A stretch of 64,000 bases of DNA from Ohtaekwangia sp036503775 (lineage in GTDB: Bacteria; Bacteroidota; Bacteroidia; Cytophagales; Cyclobacteriaceae), in contig DASXWH010000188.1 of NCBI GenBank assembly GCA_036503775.1, positions 41,359 to 105,358 of the forward strand, given 5' to 3'. The position numbers were made by a program, and so were the translations under genes. This document shows, one piece after another, positions 44,668-53,075 of this stretch; position 1 is the first letter of the stretch, and the number at the start of each line of letters is the position of its first letter. A model generated the notes under the pieces. The model was not told the DNA's origin. It made no database searches and saw only the letters and a list, made by a program, of their open reading frames with translations.

Positions 44668-46467
44668 ATGCAAAAGGTAATTGTACAGGAGGCTGTTGTC
44701 ACATTCCTGATTGATCAATCAGGAATGGTAAAATTTTCCGGAGACTTTGATTTTGTACGCCTGGGTTTACAATCCGAAAATGCCAATCAGTCCCTTTTTT
44801 CGATGACTGAGAAAAACAGTGAAGCTACAGAGAACATCAGGCGTGCTTTTCAGGGGGAATTTGTAACACACGAAATTCGTGTTGATGGCCATACCTTTGC
44901 CAACAGCTATTCACCACTCTCTGATGACACTGGAAAAATATCCCGCGTCATTGGTGTATCGATCGATATAAGTGAAAGTAAACTTACCGAAGAGGTTCTC
45001 CGCAAAAGTGAGTTTCGGTTACGCACGTTATTCAATTCTGCGAGTGATGCCATCTTTACGATGGACAATAAAACATTCATTGATTGTAATGAGGCGACCC
45101 TGCGCATTTTTCAATGCACGCGTGAACAAATCGTAGGGCAAACACCGTATCGGTATTCACCGGAGTTTCAACCGGATGGTCGCACCTCTGAAGAAGCGGC
45201 TATGGAAAAGATCAATGCTGTTTTGAGTGGGAATCCCCAGTTCTTCGAATGGAGTCACATTCGCTACGATGGTACTCCCTTTGACGCGGAGGTTTCGCTT
45301 AACCGGCTTGATCTGGATGACGAAGTATTTATTCAGGCCATGGTGCGTGATGTCAGTGAACGCAAACGTGCAGAAGAAGAAAACAGAAGGCTGGCAATGG
45401 TTGCCAATACAACCACGAACATGGTGGTGTTAGCGGACAGTGAAGGATTGATTGAATGGGTTAATCCGGCCTTTACCCGGATAACGGGATATACACTGGA
45501 AGAAGTTAAAGGTAAAAAGCCCGGAAGTTTTTTGCGCGGCCCGCAAACCGATCAGGCAGCATCAGATTTTATGCATGATAAGATTCGTGCAGGTATGGGA
45601 TTTAAAGATGTAGAGATCATCAATTACACCAAGTCCGGAGAGCCATACTGGGTATCCATTGAAGTGCAACCGATCCGTGATAATAATGGCAGAACCATTC
45701 AGTTCATAGCGGTAGAAAGTGATATCACAGAACGCAAGGCCACACAACAGGCATTACTCGACCGTAATGAAGAGCTTATTAAGATCAATGCCGAACTGGA
45801 TCGTTTTGTATATAGTGCTTCCCATGACTTACGCGCTCCAATTGCCTCCCTGCTGGGCCTGATTGAAGTAGCCAGACTCGAAAAAGATATGACCAACATG
45901 TCGCAGTTACTGGATATGCAGAAGAAAAGCCTGCTTCGGCTGGATCGTTTCATCAAAGACATTGTCGATCATTCCCGGAATACCCGACTGGCGGTTCAAC
46001 CTGAACGGATCAACTTTGAAAGTCTCATCTATTCCACGGTAGAACAACTTCAGTTCATGGATAATGTGAATCGAATCCGCAGGGTAATTTCAGTTAAACA
46101 GGACGTAGATTTTTATTCCGCTCCAACCCGGCTCGATATTATTTTCAATAACCTGATCTCCAATGCAGTTAAGTATGCTGATATCCGTAAAGAAGATCCT
46201 TTTCTTGAAGTCAGCGTAACCACCAGCAATACCCAGGCAGTGATTCGTGTCCGGGATAATGGTGAGGGAATACCTTCGGATGCTTTATCCAAAATATTTG
46301 ATATGTTCTTCAGGGCTTCCGGAAGAGGCACGGGGTCTGGCCTTGGACTTTATATAGTAAAAGAGGCCGTTCAAAAAATCGGGGGAACCATTCAGGTACA
46401 TTCCGAATATACAAAAGGAACAGAATTCATTGTTCAGATACCTAACCTGAACAGTATGATGCATTGA
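44668..46467 (+). CDS. PAS sensor histidine kinase
   Basis: This 599-residue protein has no membrane segment and is predicted to be cytoplasmic. It has three PAS-type segments (about 8-105, 115-235 and 240-360; each of the last two ends in a DI/DV-ERK motif), then a kinase core with H-box RFVYSASHDLRAPIASL (His386) and ATPase motifs NNLISNAVKYAD, DNGEGIP and GSGLGLYI. The third PAS resembles light-oxygen-voltage domains in GSFLRGPQTD but lacks the flavin-binding Cys. The kinase core is the same type as in the propeller sensor at 28937. No receiver or HPt domain. It is convergent with a stand-alone receiver gene. Confidence 0.93.
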   Translation: MQKVIVQEAVVTFLIDQSGMVKFSGDFDFVRLGLQSENANQSLFSMTEKNSEATENIRRAFQGEFVTHEIRVDGHTFANSYSPLSDDTGKISRVIGVSIDISESKLTEEVLRKSEFRLRTLFNSASDAIFTMDNKTFIDCNEATLRIFQCTREQIVGQTPYRYSPEFQPDGRTSEEAAMEKINAVLSGNPQFFEWSHIRYDGTPFDAEVSLNRLDLDDEVFIQAMVRDVSERKRAEEENRRLAMVANTTTNMVVLADSEGLIEWVNPAFTRITGYTLEEVKGKKPGSFLRGPQTDQAASDFMHDKIRAGMGFKDVEIINYTKSGEPYWVSIEVQPIRDNNGRTIQFIAVESDITERKATQQALLDRNEELIKINAELDRFVYSASHDLRAPIASLLGLIEVARLEKDMTNMSQLLDMQKKSLLRLDRFIKDIVDHSRNTRLAVQPERINFESLIYSTVEQLQFMDNVNRIRRVISVKQDVDFYSAPTRLDIIFNNLISNAVKYADIRKEDPFLEVSVTTSNTQAVIRVRDNGEGIPSDALSKIFDMFFRASGRGTGSGLGLYIVKEAVQKIGGTIQVHSEYTKGTEFIVQIPNLNSMMH

Positions 46468-46535
46468 AGTTTAATGCTCCAGGTTAAAGCTTCGCATTTA
46501 CTTCAAGTAACTCTTCATATCAGATAAAGATATGT

Positions 46536-46886
46536 TCAATGATGATTGATCTGTTGCTTGAAGTTCTCCAGCGTAAGAGGCTTGTAAATGACACCGTCAA
46601 ATCCTACAGCCTTGAGTTGCTTCACCTGGTTGTCGTCAACATAGTTTGACAGAACAAATGCTTTGAACTTATCACGCTTTACCGTGTGCAATTCTTTCAG
46701 GACATCCGGGGCCAGAACGGTTGGTGTCAGGTAGTAATCGATCAGGGCAACATCAAAGTGGTTATCTTTTGCCCATGCTATGAATTCCGGAATGGTAGTG
46801 AATCCTTCTGCCTGAAATTCAAGACCTAACAGCTTCTTAGCTACAAACAAATCCAACGACTCATCATCCAGGATAACTATTTTCAC
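46536..46886 (-). CDS. Stand-alone receiver protein (CheY-like)
   Basis: This 116-residue protein consists of a single receiver domain: the acidic DDE (7-9), phosphoacceptor Asp50 in VALIDYYL, Ser80 in FVLSNY and Lys102 in IYKPL are all in place. No output domain is attached. It sits between two kinase genes, convergent with the PAS kinase and divergent from the TPR kinase, and could take phosphate from either or both. The role may be like CheY or a phosphate relay. Confidence 0.9.
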   Translation of the reverse strand: MKIVILDDESLDLFVAKKLLGLEFQAEGFTTIPEFIAWAKDNHFDVALIDYYLTPTVLAPDVLKELHTVKRDKFKAFVLSNYVDDNQVKQLKAVGFDGVIYKPLTLENFKQQINHH

Positions 46887-47009
46887 ACCGTGAGGAATTT
46901 ATGCAAATAAAAAAATTGACCAGAATAAATTGTGAGCGCAAGTGTAAGATTTAAAGCGAACTTCCGCTAACTATCCTGTTAGTTTTTTACATTTTTGATA
47001 AAATTTTTG

Positions 47010-49007
47010 ATGCTGTCAATGAACGTCAGGCGTTTTTCAGGACTTGTCTTTTTGTTGATAACTTTTTTCAAATCCTACAGCCAAGACATCCATTCGGATA
47101 TTGCCTGGTATGAAAGCTTCTTTCAGGAAGGTGGACACCCCCTGGCTGAAAAGTCACTGGCCATAGCTGCGGCAAGACTGGAAGAATCTTTTGAAATTCA
47201 GGACATGCCCGTGGTTGTACGAACATTAAACGAATTGGGGCTTCTGAACCTGACCCGGGTTCATGACAACGAGAAAGCCATGGATTTTTTTATCCGTGCC
47301 TTAGCCATTGAAGATTCACTGAACATGTATGAGCAAAAGGCTTTTACCTACATGGGCATTGCACAGGTGTTTGAAATTGTAGGTGACTATGAAAAAAGTT
47401 CTCAGTTTCTGGAACAGGCACTTGAGCTTAAAGGTGTACAGGCTAACACAAAACTTCGTGCACGCATCCTTAACAAACTGGGAAAGACCTATGTTACCAT
47501 GGGCAGGAGAGAGGAAGCCTTTGACTTTTATGAATTGGTGCTGGGGTTGGGAGATGAAATGGATGACCCGCCCGTAGAAGCAGAAGCACTCTTCAATCAG
47601 GCGCATCTTTACAGTTCACAAGGTGATTATACCGAAGCCTTGATACGCCACCGTGATGCACTTACTATACGCAGGGCTGAAAAGGATAGGAGAAATGAAG
47701 CAGTCTCTTTAAACGATATCGGTGAACTATACCGGTTGATGAAGAATGATGAACGGGCTCTGGCGAACCACGTAGCTGCCCTGGAGATCCGGCAGTCGTT
47801 AAAGGACAAAAGCGGTGTAGCCGAATCGTATAACAATATCGGAGTATTATATTATCACCAAAAGAATTTCCAGAAGGCAGTAGCCAACCTGATGCTGGCG
47901 CTGGAAGCCGGCCGCGAATTGCAGACGCAGGAACAAATACGTAAGAGCGCAGATTACCTCACCCAGTGTTATAAGGAGATTGGTGATTTTAAAAAAGCCC
48001 TGGAGTACAAAGAGCTTTATACCAATATCAATGACTTCATTCAGAATGAACGGAACGACAGACAGCTCCAGGAAACCCAAAGCCGGTATGTGATTGAAAG
48101 GAGCGAAGCACAGATTGAAGGGCTTGAATCCATACGCATTCAGCGTGAAAAGGAAATTGCGGAACAGAAGTTATTCAGAAATGTATTGGTTGCGCTGATC
48201 GGCTTTGGTGTGGTGATCGTGATACTGGTTTTATACCTGTATTTTCTGAAACAAAAGTCTAACCGGATTCTCAAGGCAGCACATGAGCAGGTGCATCTTC
48301 AGAATATTGAACTGCAAAACCTGAATGCTACCAAGGATAAGTTCTTCTCTATCATCAGCCATGACCTGAAAGGTCCATTGAATTCACTGATCTCCTTCTC
48401 CGGATTACTGATAAACCATGCGGATAGCCTGAGCAAAGAAGAGATTCAAATGCTGGCAAAGGATCTGGACAAGTCATTAAAGAATCTTTTTGCCTTGCTG
48501 GAGAATTTATTGGAATGGTCACGTTCACAGACCGGTAATATTGAGTTTGATCCGGAACCATTTGATCTTGCATCCACATTGGAACAGAATAAGGATTTGC
48601 TCTTGCAACAGGCACAGAGCAAAAATATAACACTGGTAAATGCTATTGCCACAGGTGTTCCTGTAAGTGCACATAAAAATTCAATCAACACGGTGATCCG
48701 GAATCTCATATCCAATGCTATCAAGTTTACTCCGCAAGGCGGAAGGATCAGCATGGGTGTAAAGGCAAATGGAAAAGAGTGGATCGTTTCTATTGCTGAT
48801 AACGGTGTAGGTATGAGCCCCGATGTAGTTGAAAAGATTTTTCGTATTGATACCCGTCATACTACGAAAGGAACTGCGAATGAAAAAGGCACCGGACTTG
48901 GCCTGATTTTATGTAAGGATTTTGTTGAAAAGAATGGAGGAAGGATCTGGGTTGAAAGTGAAATAGGTAAGGGATCTGTATTCTATTTTTCACTACCTAA
49001 AACATGA
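47010..49007 (+). CDS. TPR-containing sensor histidine kinase
   Basis: About 665 residues from the ATG at 47010 (47019 also possible; TTG 46995 is less likely), with signal segment VFLLITFFKSYSQ. The periplasmic part has TPR repeats (for example YMGIAQVFEIVGDYEKS, YNNIGVLYYHQKNFQKAV). A membrane segment (about 395-418, VLVALIGFGVVIVILVLYLY) is followed by a coiled coil and the kinase domain: H-box FFSIISHDLKGPLNSL, NLISNAIKFTP, DNGVGM and GTGLGLIL. It resembles Bacteroidota TPR kinases. Its partner may be the stand-alone receiver just upstream on the other strand. Confidence 0.92.
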   Translation: MLSMNVRRFSGLVFLLITFFKSYSQDIHSDIAWYESFFQEGGHPLAEKSLAIAAARLEESFEIQDMPVVVRTLNELGLLNLTRVHDNEKAMDFFIRALAIEDSLNMYEQKAFTYMGIAQVFEIVGDYEKSSQFLEQALELKGVQANTKLRARILNKLGKTYVTMGRREEAFDFYELVLGLGDEMDDPPVEAEALFNQAHLYSSQGDYTEALIRHRDALTIRRAEKDRRNEAVSLNDIGELYRLMKNDERALANHVAALEIRQSLKDKSGVAESYNNIGVLYYHQKNFQKAVANLMLALEAGRELQTQEQIRKSADYLTQCYKEIGDFKKALEYKELYTNINDFIQNERNDRQLQETQSRYVIERSEAQIEGLESIRIQREKEIAEQKLFRNVLVALIGFGVVIVILVLYLYFLKQKSNRILKAAHEQVHLQNIELQNLNATKDKFFSIISHDLKGPLNSLISFSGLLINHADSLSKEEIQMLAKDLDKSLKNLFALLENLLEWSRSQTGNIEFDPEPFDLASTLEQNKDLLLQQAQSKNITLVNAIATGVPVSAHKNSINTVIRNLISNAIKFTPQGGRISMGVKANGKEWIVSIADNGVGMSPDVVEKIFRIDTRHTTKGTANEKGTGLGLILCKDFVEKNGGRIWVESEIGKGSVFYFSLPKT

Positions 49008-49095
49008 GTCTGCTGAAACCGTTCCATCGCAGAACAGGCTGACTGATCTTCAAGGGTTATCTGTATATTGGGTCCTTCACTGAAACCCGATCTGT

Positions 49096-49950
49096 ATGAT
49101 TCGTGCTTTTGCCTCACTTACTATTATAGCGTTATGTTTTGCAGGTGTTCCTGGTTTTGCGCAGGAAGTTATTCCCCTGTGGGAAGGTGGCGCACCCGGT
49201 TTTGAAAGCCGCAGGAATGAACCTGAACAAGCTAAAGACTGGTGGGTAAAGAATATCCATAATCCATCCCTTACTGTCTTTCTGCCGCCCGCTGACATCG
49301 CGAATGGAACAGCGGTAGTCATTTGTCCGGGAGGTGGTCACAGCCAGTTGGTTTTCGATGCTGAAGGTAAGGATGCAGCGCTTTTCTTTAATAAGCTTGG
49401 TGTAGCGGCATTCGTGCTTAAGTACCGGTTGGCTCGAGAAGTATTTTCACCGTATACACTTGATGTGCACGTTCCGCAGGATGCTTATCGCGCCATGCGA
49501 TTGGTCCGCAGTAAAGCAAAGACCTGGAACCTTGATCCACACCGGATCGGTATGATGGGTTTTTCAGCGGGCGGTGAAGTTGTGGCCTTTGTTGCTTATG
49601 CAAAGGGTGATGGAGATCCTGCTGCAAAAGATCCGATCGACCGTGAAAACGGTAAGCCTGATTTTCAGATTCTGATTTACCCCGGTCCTCTGGGTATTCC
49701 GGAGACTGTTCCACCGGATGCTCCACCAGCATTTATGCTTGCTGCCAATGATGATGTTTGTTGCGCGGGACCCATTGTTAATCTTTTAACCCGATACAGA
49801 GCTGCCAAGGTACCTGTAGAAGTGCATTTATATTCACAAGGCAAACATGCCTTCAATATGGGGCAACGATCAGAACTTAACGCTATCAAAACGTGGCCCG
49901 CCCGACTTGAGGATTGGCTGAAAGATAATAATTTCTTCAAGGCCAGATAG
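49096..49950 (+). CDS. Secreted alpha/beta hydrolase (acetyl-xylan-esterase-like)
   Basis: This 284-residue protein has signal peptide MIRAFASLTIIALCFAGVPGF. The fold matches alpha/beta esterases: HGGG-like oxyanion loop VVICPGGGHSQL (about 75-85), nucleophile Ser157 in IGMMGFSAGGE, Asp near residue 236 (AANDDVCC) and His about 267 (QGKHAFNM). The start of the mature protein, IPLWEGGAPG, is typical of BD-FAE/AXE-type enzymes that remove acetyl or feruloyl groups from polysaccharides. Substrate not known. It is followed by a hairpin and then an independent promoter. Confidence 0.85.
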   Translation: MIRAFASLTIIALCFAGVPGFAQEVIPLWEGGAPGFESRRNEPEQAKDWWVKNIHNPSLTVFLPPADIANGTAVVICPGGGHSQLVFDAEGKDAALFFNKLGVAAFVLKYRLAREVFSPYTLDVHVPQDAYRAMRLVRSKAKTWNLDPHRIGMMGFSAGGEVVAFVAYAKGDGDPAAKDPIDRENGKPDFQILIYPGPLGIPETVPPDAPPAFMLAANDDVCCAGPIVNLLTRYRAAKVPVEVHLYSQGKHAFNMGQRSELNAIKTWPARLEDWLKDNNFFKAR

Positions 49951-49971
49951 AGAATTGAAGCCAGAGAGTCA

Positions 49972-49999
49972 CCCTGATAAGGTGCCTTGTTATCATGGG
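49972..49999 (+). terminator. Hairpin after the esterase gene
   Basis: CCCTGATAA (49972-49980) pairs with TTATCA-T-GGG (49990-49999) with one bulged base. No T-tract follows, so terminator status is tentative. Confidence 0.35.
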
Positions 50000-50004
50000 C
50001 GGTG

Positions 50005-50036
50005 TTTGGATAGTAAATGACAAAAGATTATTTTAG
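50005..50036 (+). promoter_or_regulatory. Promoter of the TerB-like gene
   Basis: TTTG (50005-50008), a 20-base spacer and TATTTTAG (50029-50036) fit the Bacteroidota promoter with one mismatch in the -7 box. The ATG at 50077 is 40 nt downstream. Confidence 0.5.
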
Positions 50037-50076
50037 GTAAATTATTTAAACAGCTAAACCTAAATTTTTTTAAGCT

Positions 50077-50436
50077 ATGCTCAATCCAACCCGTTTAGAA
50101 CATTTCCGCAATCTTATTTCTCTTAGTGTAGCCGATGGTAAAATTGAAGATGTTGAGCGTGTTGCACTTTCAAAAATTGCATTCGAGCGTGAGATCCCAT
50201 TGGATCGGTTGAATGTCATGCTTAACAAGGCGGATGAGTATACTTACCTCATTCCACAGAATCATTCTGACCGTGAACGCCAGTTGGAAGAGATGATAAG
50301 CCTTGCTCTGGTTGATGGTGAATTTGCCAAAGCTGAACTCGAGCTCATCCATATGGTAGGTGAGAAACTGGGGTTCACCAAGTCTCAACTGGATGAAATC
50401 ATTGCTACCCAATTGAAGCGTAGCGAAGAACAGTAG
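50077..50436 (+). CDS. TerB-like family protein
   Basis: This 119-residue helical protein has the two acidic TerB-like helices: NLISLSVADGKIEDVERVAL (about 12-31) and EEMISLALVDGEFAKAELEL (about 71-90), a clear internal repeat. No signal peptide, so it is cytoplasmic. It resembles the TerB fold that binds divalent metals. It has its own promoter and is convergent with the Gfo/Idh oxidoreductase. Function unknown. Confidence 0.8.
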   Translation: MLNPTRLEHFRNLISLSVADGKIEDVERVALSKIAFEREIPLDRLNVMLNKADEYTYLIPQNHSDRERQLEEMISLALVDGEFAKAELELIHMVGEKLGFTKSQLDEIIATQLKRSEEQ

Positions 50437-50438
50437 TC

Positions 50439-51530
50439 TTATTTGATTTCTACTTTCCGGCTGCCTTCCCGCACGGACTTATAGATAGCTTCCACTACCC
50501 GGATATCCTTTAATCCTTCTTCACCGGGAACAAGAACGCTGGTCTTGTTTATAATAGAAAGAGCATCATCATCCATTTGTTTGGCCTGTTGATTTGGAAT
50601 TACTGCGTTGAGCGCTATTCCATCACTGGTTGTGCCTTTGAGTCCGCTGTAATATTGAAAGGGCATCAGGTTGTACCAGCCTTTCTCACAACTCACCTGC
50701 AGGCTGTTCATATTCTTGCCGAAGCTGGTTTCACAGGAAGCTGTTACTCCACCTGGAAACTCCAGATCAAAATTCATCGTTTCGTCTACTTCCTTATAAA
50801 TTTCGGGCCGTGTAGTAGACTGTCGCGCGGTAACAGCAATGGGTTCAAGACCGGTACTGTATCGTGCGGCATTCAACGGGTAGACACCCATGTCGTACAT
50901 GGCGCCACCACCCAGGCTCTTGGTTTGTTTCCAGTGCGTGGTTCGCTGATCAAAGTATCCGGCAGAAGCTTCTGCTTTCAATACTTTCCCGTAGGTCTTG
51001 TCTTTTCTGAACTGGATGATCTTTTGTGTATTGGGTTCATGGTGCAGCCGATATCCTATGCTGAGCTTTACTTTATTTTTATTACAGGCATCGATCATGC
51101 TCTGGCATTCGGTAACCGTCATGGCCATTGGTTTTTCGCACCACACATGTTTTCCGGCTTTGGCCGCACGGATAACATACTCTGCATGCATAGACGGAGG
51201 AAGTACAATATAAATGACATCGATATCCGGGTTGTTGGCTATCGAATCAAATGTGTCGTAGTTGTAGATATTCTTGTCAGCAATTTTATATTGTTCTTTC
51301 CACTTCTCAACTTTAGCGGGTGTACCGGAAACAAGACCCGCCAGATAGCAATGCTGTGTTAATTGTAATGCCGGAGCCAGAAGGTCTGTACTGTAATAGC
51401 CCAGCCCCACGAGTGCCACGCCAAGTCTTTTTTTCTGAGGGATAATGATGTTGGCAAACGCGCTGGTACTTAACGCCAGACCGGCAACTCCGGCTGCTGT
51501 ATGTTGAATGAATTTTCGTCTGTTGATCAT
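50439..51530 (-). CDS. Gfo/Idh/MocA-family NAD(P)-dependent oxidoreductase with Tat-type leader
   Basis: This 363-residue protein has a twin-arginine leader (MINRRKFIQHTAAGVAGLAL), so folded enzyme with bound cofactor is exported by Tat. The Rossmann motif is VALVGLGYYSTDLLAPAL (about 38-55) and the family signature is WCEKPMAMT with the catalytic Lys in EKP. The second half is the usual beta-rich domain, with SLGGGAMYDMGVYPLN. It oxidises a sugar or sugar alcohol in the periplasm. The best substrate is unknown. Confidence 0.9.
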   Translation of the reverse strand: MINRRKFIQHTAAGVAGLALSTSAFANIIIPQKKRLGVALVGLGYYSTDLLAPALQLTQHCYLAGLVSGTPAKVEKWKEQYKIADKNIYNYDTFDSIANNPDIDVIYIVLPPSMHAEYVIRAAKAGKHVWCEKPMAMTVTECQSMIDACNKNKVKLSIGYRLHHEPNTQKIIQFRKDKTYGKVLKAEASAGYFDQRTTHWKQTKSLGGGAMYDMGVYPLNAARYSTGLEPIAVTARQSTTRPEIYKEVDETMNFDLEFPGGVTASCETSFGKNMNSLQVSCEKGWYNLMPFQYYSGLKGTTSDGIALNAVIPNQQAKQMDDDALSIINKTSVLVPGEEGLKDIRVVEAIYKSVREGSRKVEIK

Positions 51531-51629
51531 GGTTGTTCTGTTAGTAGGTATGGAGAGATAAAACCGAATATAACTTTATCGGTGAAACGGATCAATCGAA
51601 TTTCAACCAACAGCAGTCTAACAATCTGA

Positions 51630-52193
51630 TTAGCCGGTAATAACTCCTTTTTCGGCAAAGGTGCGGATGATGTCTATATCAAGCCGGTCATTAAGCCCCT
51701 GTGAATAATACAGTTTACGGATGACCAGGTCTTTGTCTATTAGAAATTCTGCCGGTATGGTATTGAACGATTCACCACTGGCCATAGCATGAACGGGCAA
51801 ACCTGCTCGCTTTGCTTTGATGACAGTCTGCACAAACGAAGTAATGTGACTCTTTACAGACTTACCAACCGATTCTTCCAAACCGTACGCTCCATACCAT
51901 TCCTTGTTTGGATCCGCTATCAGTGGAATAGGGGATACTTCTTTATGAAAAATACTTCGCAGCAATACCTGCTCTTTGGATTCGAAGAAAAAGATCATCT
52001 CCAGCCCTTTGGCTTTAAATTCTTCAAATACCTTGGTCAGGGCATGTACCCGCAGATTACAAAATGGACATCCGGCATGCCTGAAAAATGCTATAAGGAC
52101 ACGCTTGTCCCGGTAAGTATTCAGATCGATCATCCGGCCAAAAATGTCTTTCAGTTTAAAAACGGGTGCTTCTGTGTTTTGTGTGAGATTCAT
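51630..52193 (-). CDS. Peroxiredoxin-like AhpC/TSA family protein
   Basis: From ATG 52193 (upstream 11 codons excluded) the protein has 187 residues. The thioredoxin-like fold is recognised from FFRHAGCPFCNLRVHAL (Cys42 and Cys45, CPFC) and the downstream GLEMIFFFESKEQVLL, which is the typical arrangement of the peroxiredoxin-like family; classic Prx has PxxxTxxC instead. It may be a thiol oxidoreductase or peroxidase. No signal peptide. Function inferred from fold. Confidence 0.8.
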   Translation of the reverse strand: MNLTQNTEAPVFKLKDIFGRMIDLNTYRDKRVLIAFFRHAGCPFCNLRVHALTKVFEEFKAKGLEMIFFFESKEQVLLRSIFHKEVSPIPLIADPNKEWYGAYGLEESVGKSVKSHITSFVQTVIKAKRAGLPVHAMASGESFNTIPAEFLIDKDLVIRKLYYSQGLNDRLDIDIIRTFAEKGVITG

Positions 52194-52305
52194 ATCTGTT
52201 TGGTGTAGTACAAACAACATACGCAATATAAGTTGTTACCGGATTTTACTTTCCTTAAAAAATGAGATGGATCGGGATTTGTATATTTATACACTGATCG
52301 ACCCT

Positions 52306-52752
52306 ATGAAAAAAATATCCCTAATTATTCCCTTTCTGTTTTCTACAAGTCTTCTGATTGCTCAATCAGACCTGAGTAAGCTTCATTGGCTTGAAGGCTC
52401 ATGGTCGCGCACCAATGGCAAACCCGGCCGCAGCACCCATGAATACTGGACGAAAATTTCTGATACCGAATGGCATGGGTTGGGTGTTACACGTAATGGA
52501 ACGGACACGGCTTTTGTGGAGAAACTTAAGCTCATCGTAAAAGATGGAAACTTGTACTATGTGGCGGACATACCAGAGAACAAGCAACCTGTTTATTTTA
52601 AATTCAGGGAAGTAACTGAAAACAGCTTTGTGTGTGAAAACCCACAGCATGATTTCCCTAAACAGATCGAATACGTGCGGCAGGGCGATGGGTTAAAGGC
52701 AATCATATCCGGCAACGGAAAATCCATTGAATATCTTTTCGAGCGAAAATAA
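52306..52752 (+). CDS. DUF6265-type secreted protein
   Basis: From ATG 52306 the protein has 148 residues with signal peptide MKKISLIIPFLFSTSLLIAQ. The mature part begins SDLSKLHWLEGSWSRTNGKP, matching the LxWLxGxW motif of DUF6265, and has FREVTENSFVCENPQHDFPK. It is likely a small lipocalin-like beta-barrel in the periplasm. The frame is open earlier, from 52144, but that part overlaps the peroxiredoxin gene on the other strand. No binding partner is known. Confidence 0.85.
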   Translation: MKKISLIIPFLFSTSLLIAQSDLSKLHWLEGSWSRTNGKPGRSTHEYWTKISDTEWHGLGVTRNGTDTAFVEKLKLIVKDGNLYYVADIPENKQPVYFKFREVTENSFVCENPQHDFPKQIEYVRQGDGLKAIISGNGKSIEYLFERK

Positions 52753-52887
52753 CAGGTTTAGCGCCCTCACGTAAATAACGTCAGCTCAAACAGGCTGATG
52801 TAAGGAATTGGAGCATTATCAAACATTGTAACCTTATTTTAACCGTCCGCCAGCGAACGATTTCTTTTAACCCTGAGTTCGTGATTT

Positions 52888-52895
52888 TATCTTTG
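52888..52895 (+). promoter_or_regulatory. -7 box upstream of DUF5916
   Basis: TATCTTTG matches the TAnnTTTG box exactly. The transcript would start near 52900, leaving a leader of about 175 nt before 53076. No perfect -33 TTTG was found, but TTTT is at about the right place. Confidence 0.5.
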
Positions 52896-52903
52896 CCCGC
52901 GTG

Positions 52904-52999
52904 ATGAAGGATGAAATCGCGGGGATTTACCACCGGTATAAATTCAGCTTCCGAAGTATTTTTTCCTTTAGAAATTTCGTTTCTAAAGTGCTGCGGTAA
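52904..52999 (+). CDS. Possible 31-residue leader peptide
   Basis: ATG 52904 opens a frame of 31 residues, beginning MKDEIAGIYHRYKFSFRSI and ending SKVLR, rich in Arg, Lys, Phe and Ser. It begins within a few bases of the inferred transcript start and overlaps the hairpin at 52966-52988. Translation is not proven. It could be an attenuator-type leader for the DUF5916 gene. Confidence 0.3.
   Translation: MKDEIAGIYHRYKFSFRSIFSFRNFVSKVLR
52966..52988 (+). promoter_or_regulatory. Perfect hairpin in the DUF5916 leader
   Basis: CTTTAGAAA (52966-52974), loop TTTCG, TTTCTAAAG (52980-52988) form a perfect 9-bp stem. It lies in the 5' untranslated part and inside the possible leader ORF. No T-tract follows, so a regulatory rather than terminating role is likely. 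Confidence 0.5.
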
Positions 53000-53075
53000 C
53001 CTCTTTGCCTGACAGGAGTTTACGTGCTATGGACCTAACTATAACCGAAGTATCAGGGAACTGATCCGAATTTTC

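Larger units (their letters stand above)
52753..53075 (+). other. Long leader region of the DUF5916 gene
   Basis: This 323-base region carries a promoter (52888-52895), a possible 31-codon leader ORF (52904-52999) and a hairpin (52966-52988). The remaining sequence shows no gene. Confidence 0.55.

Noticed and set aside
45400..45760. Third PAS of the 44668 kinase as a light-sensing LOV domain
   Set aside because: The flavin-binding Cys of the NCRFLQ motif is missing (GSFLRGPQTD).
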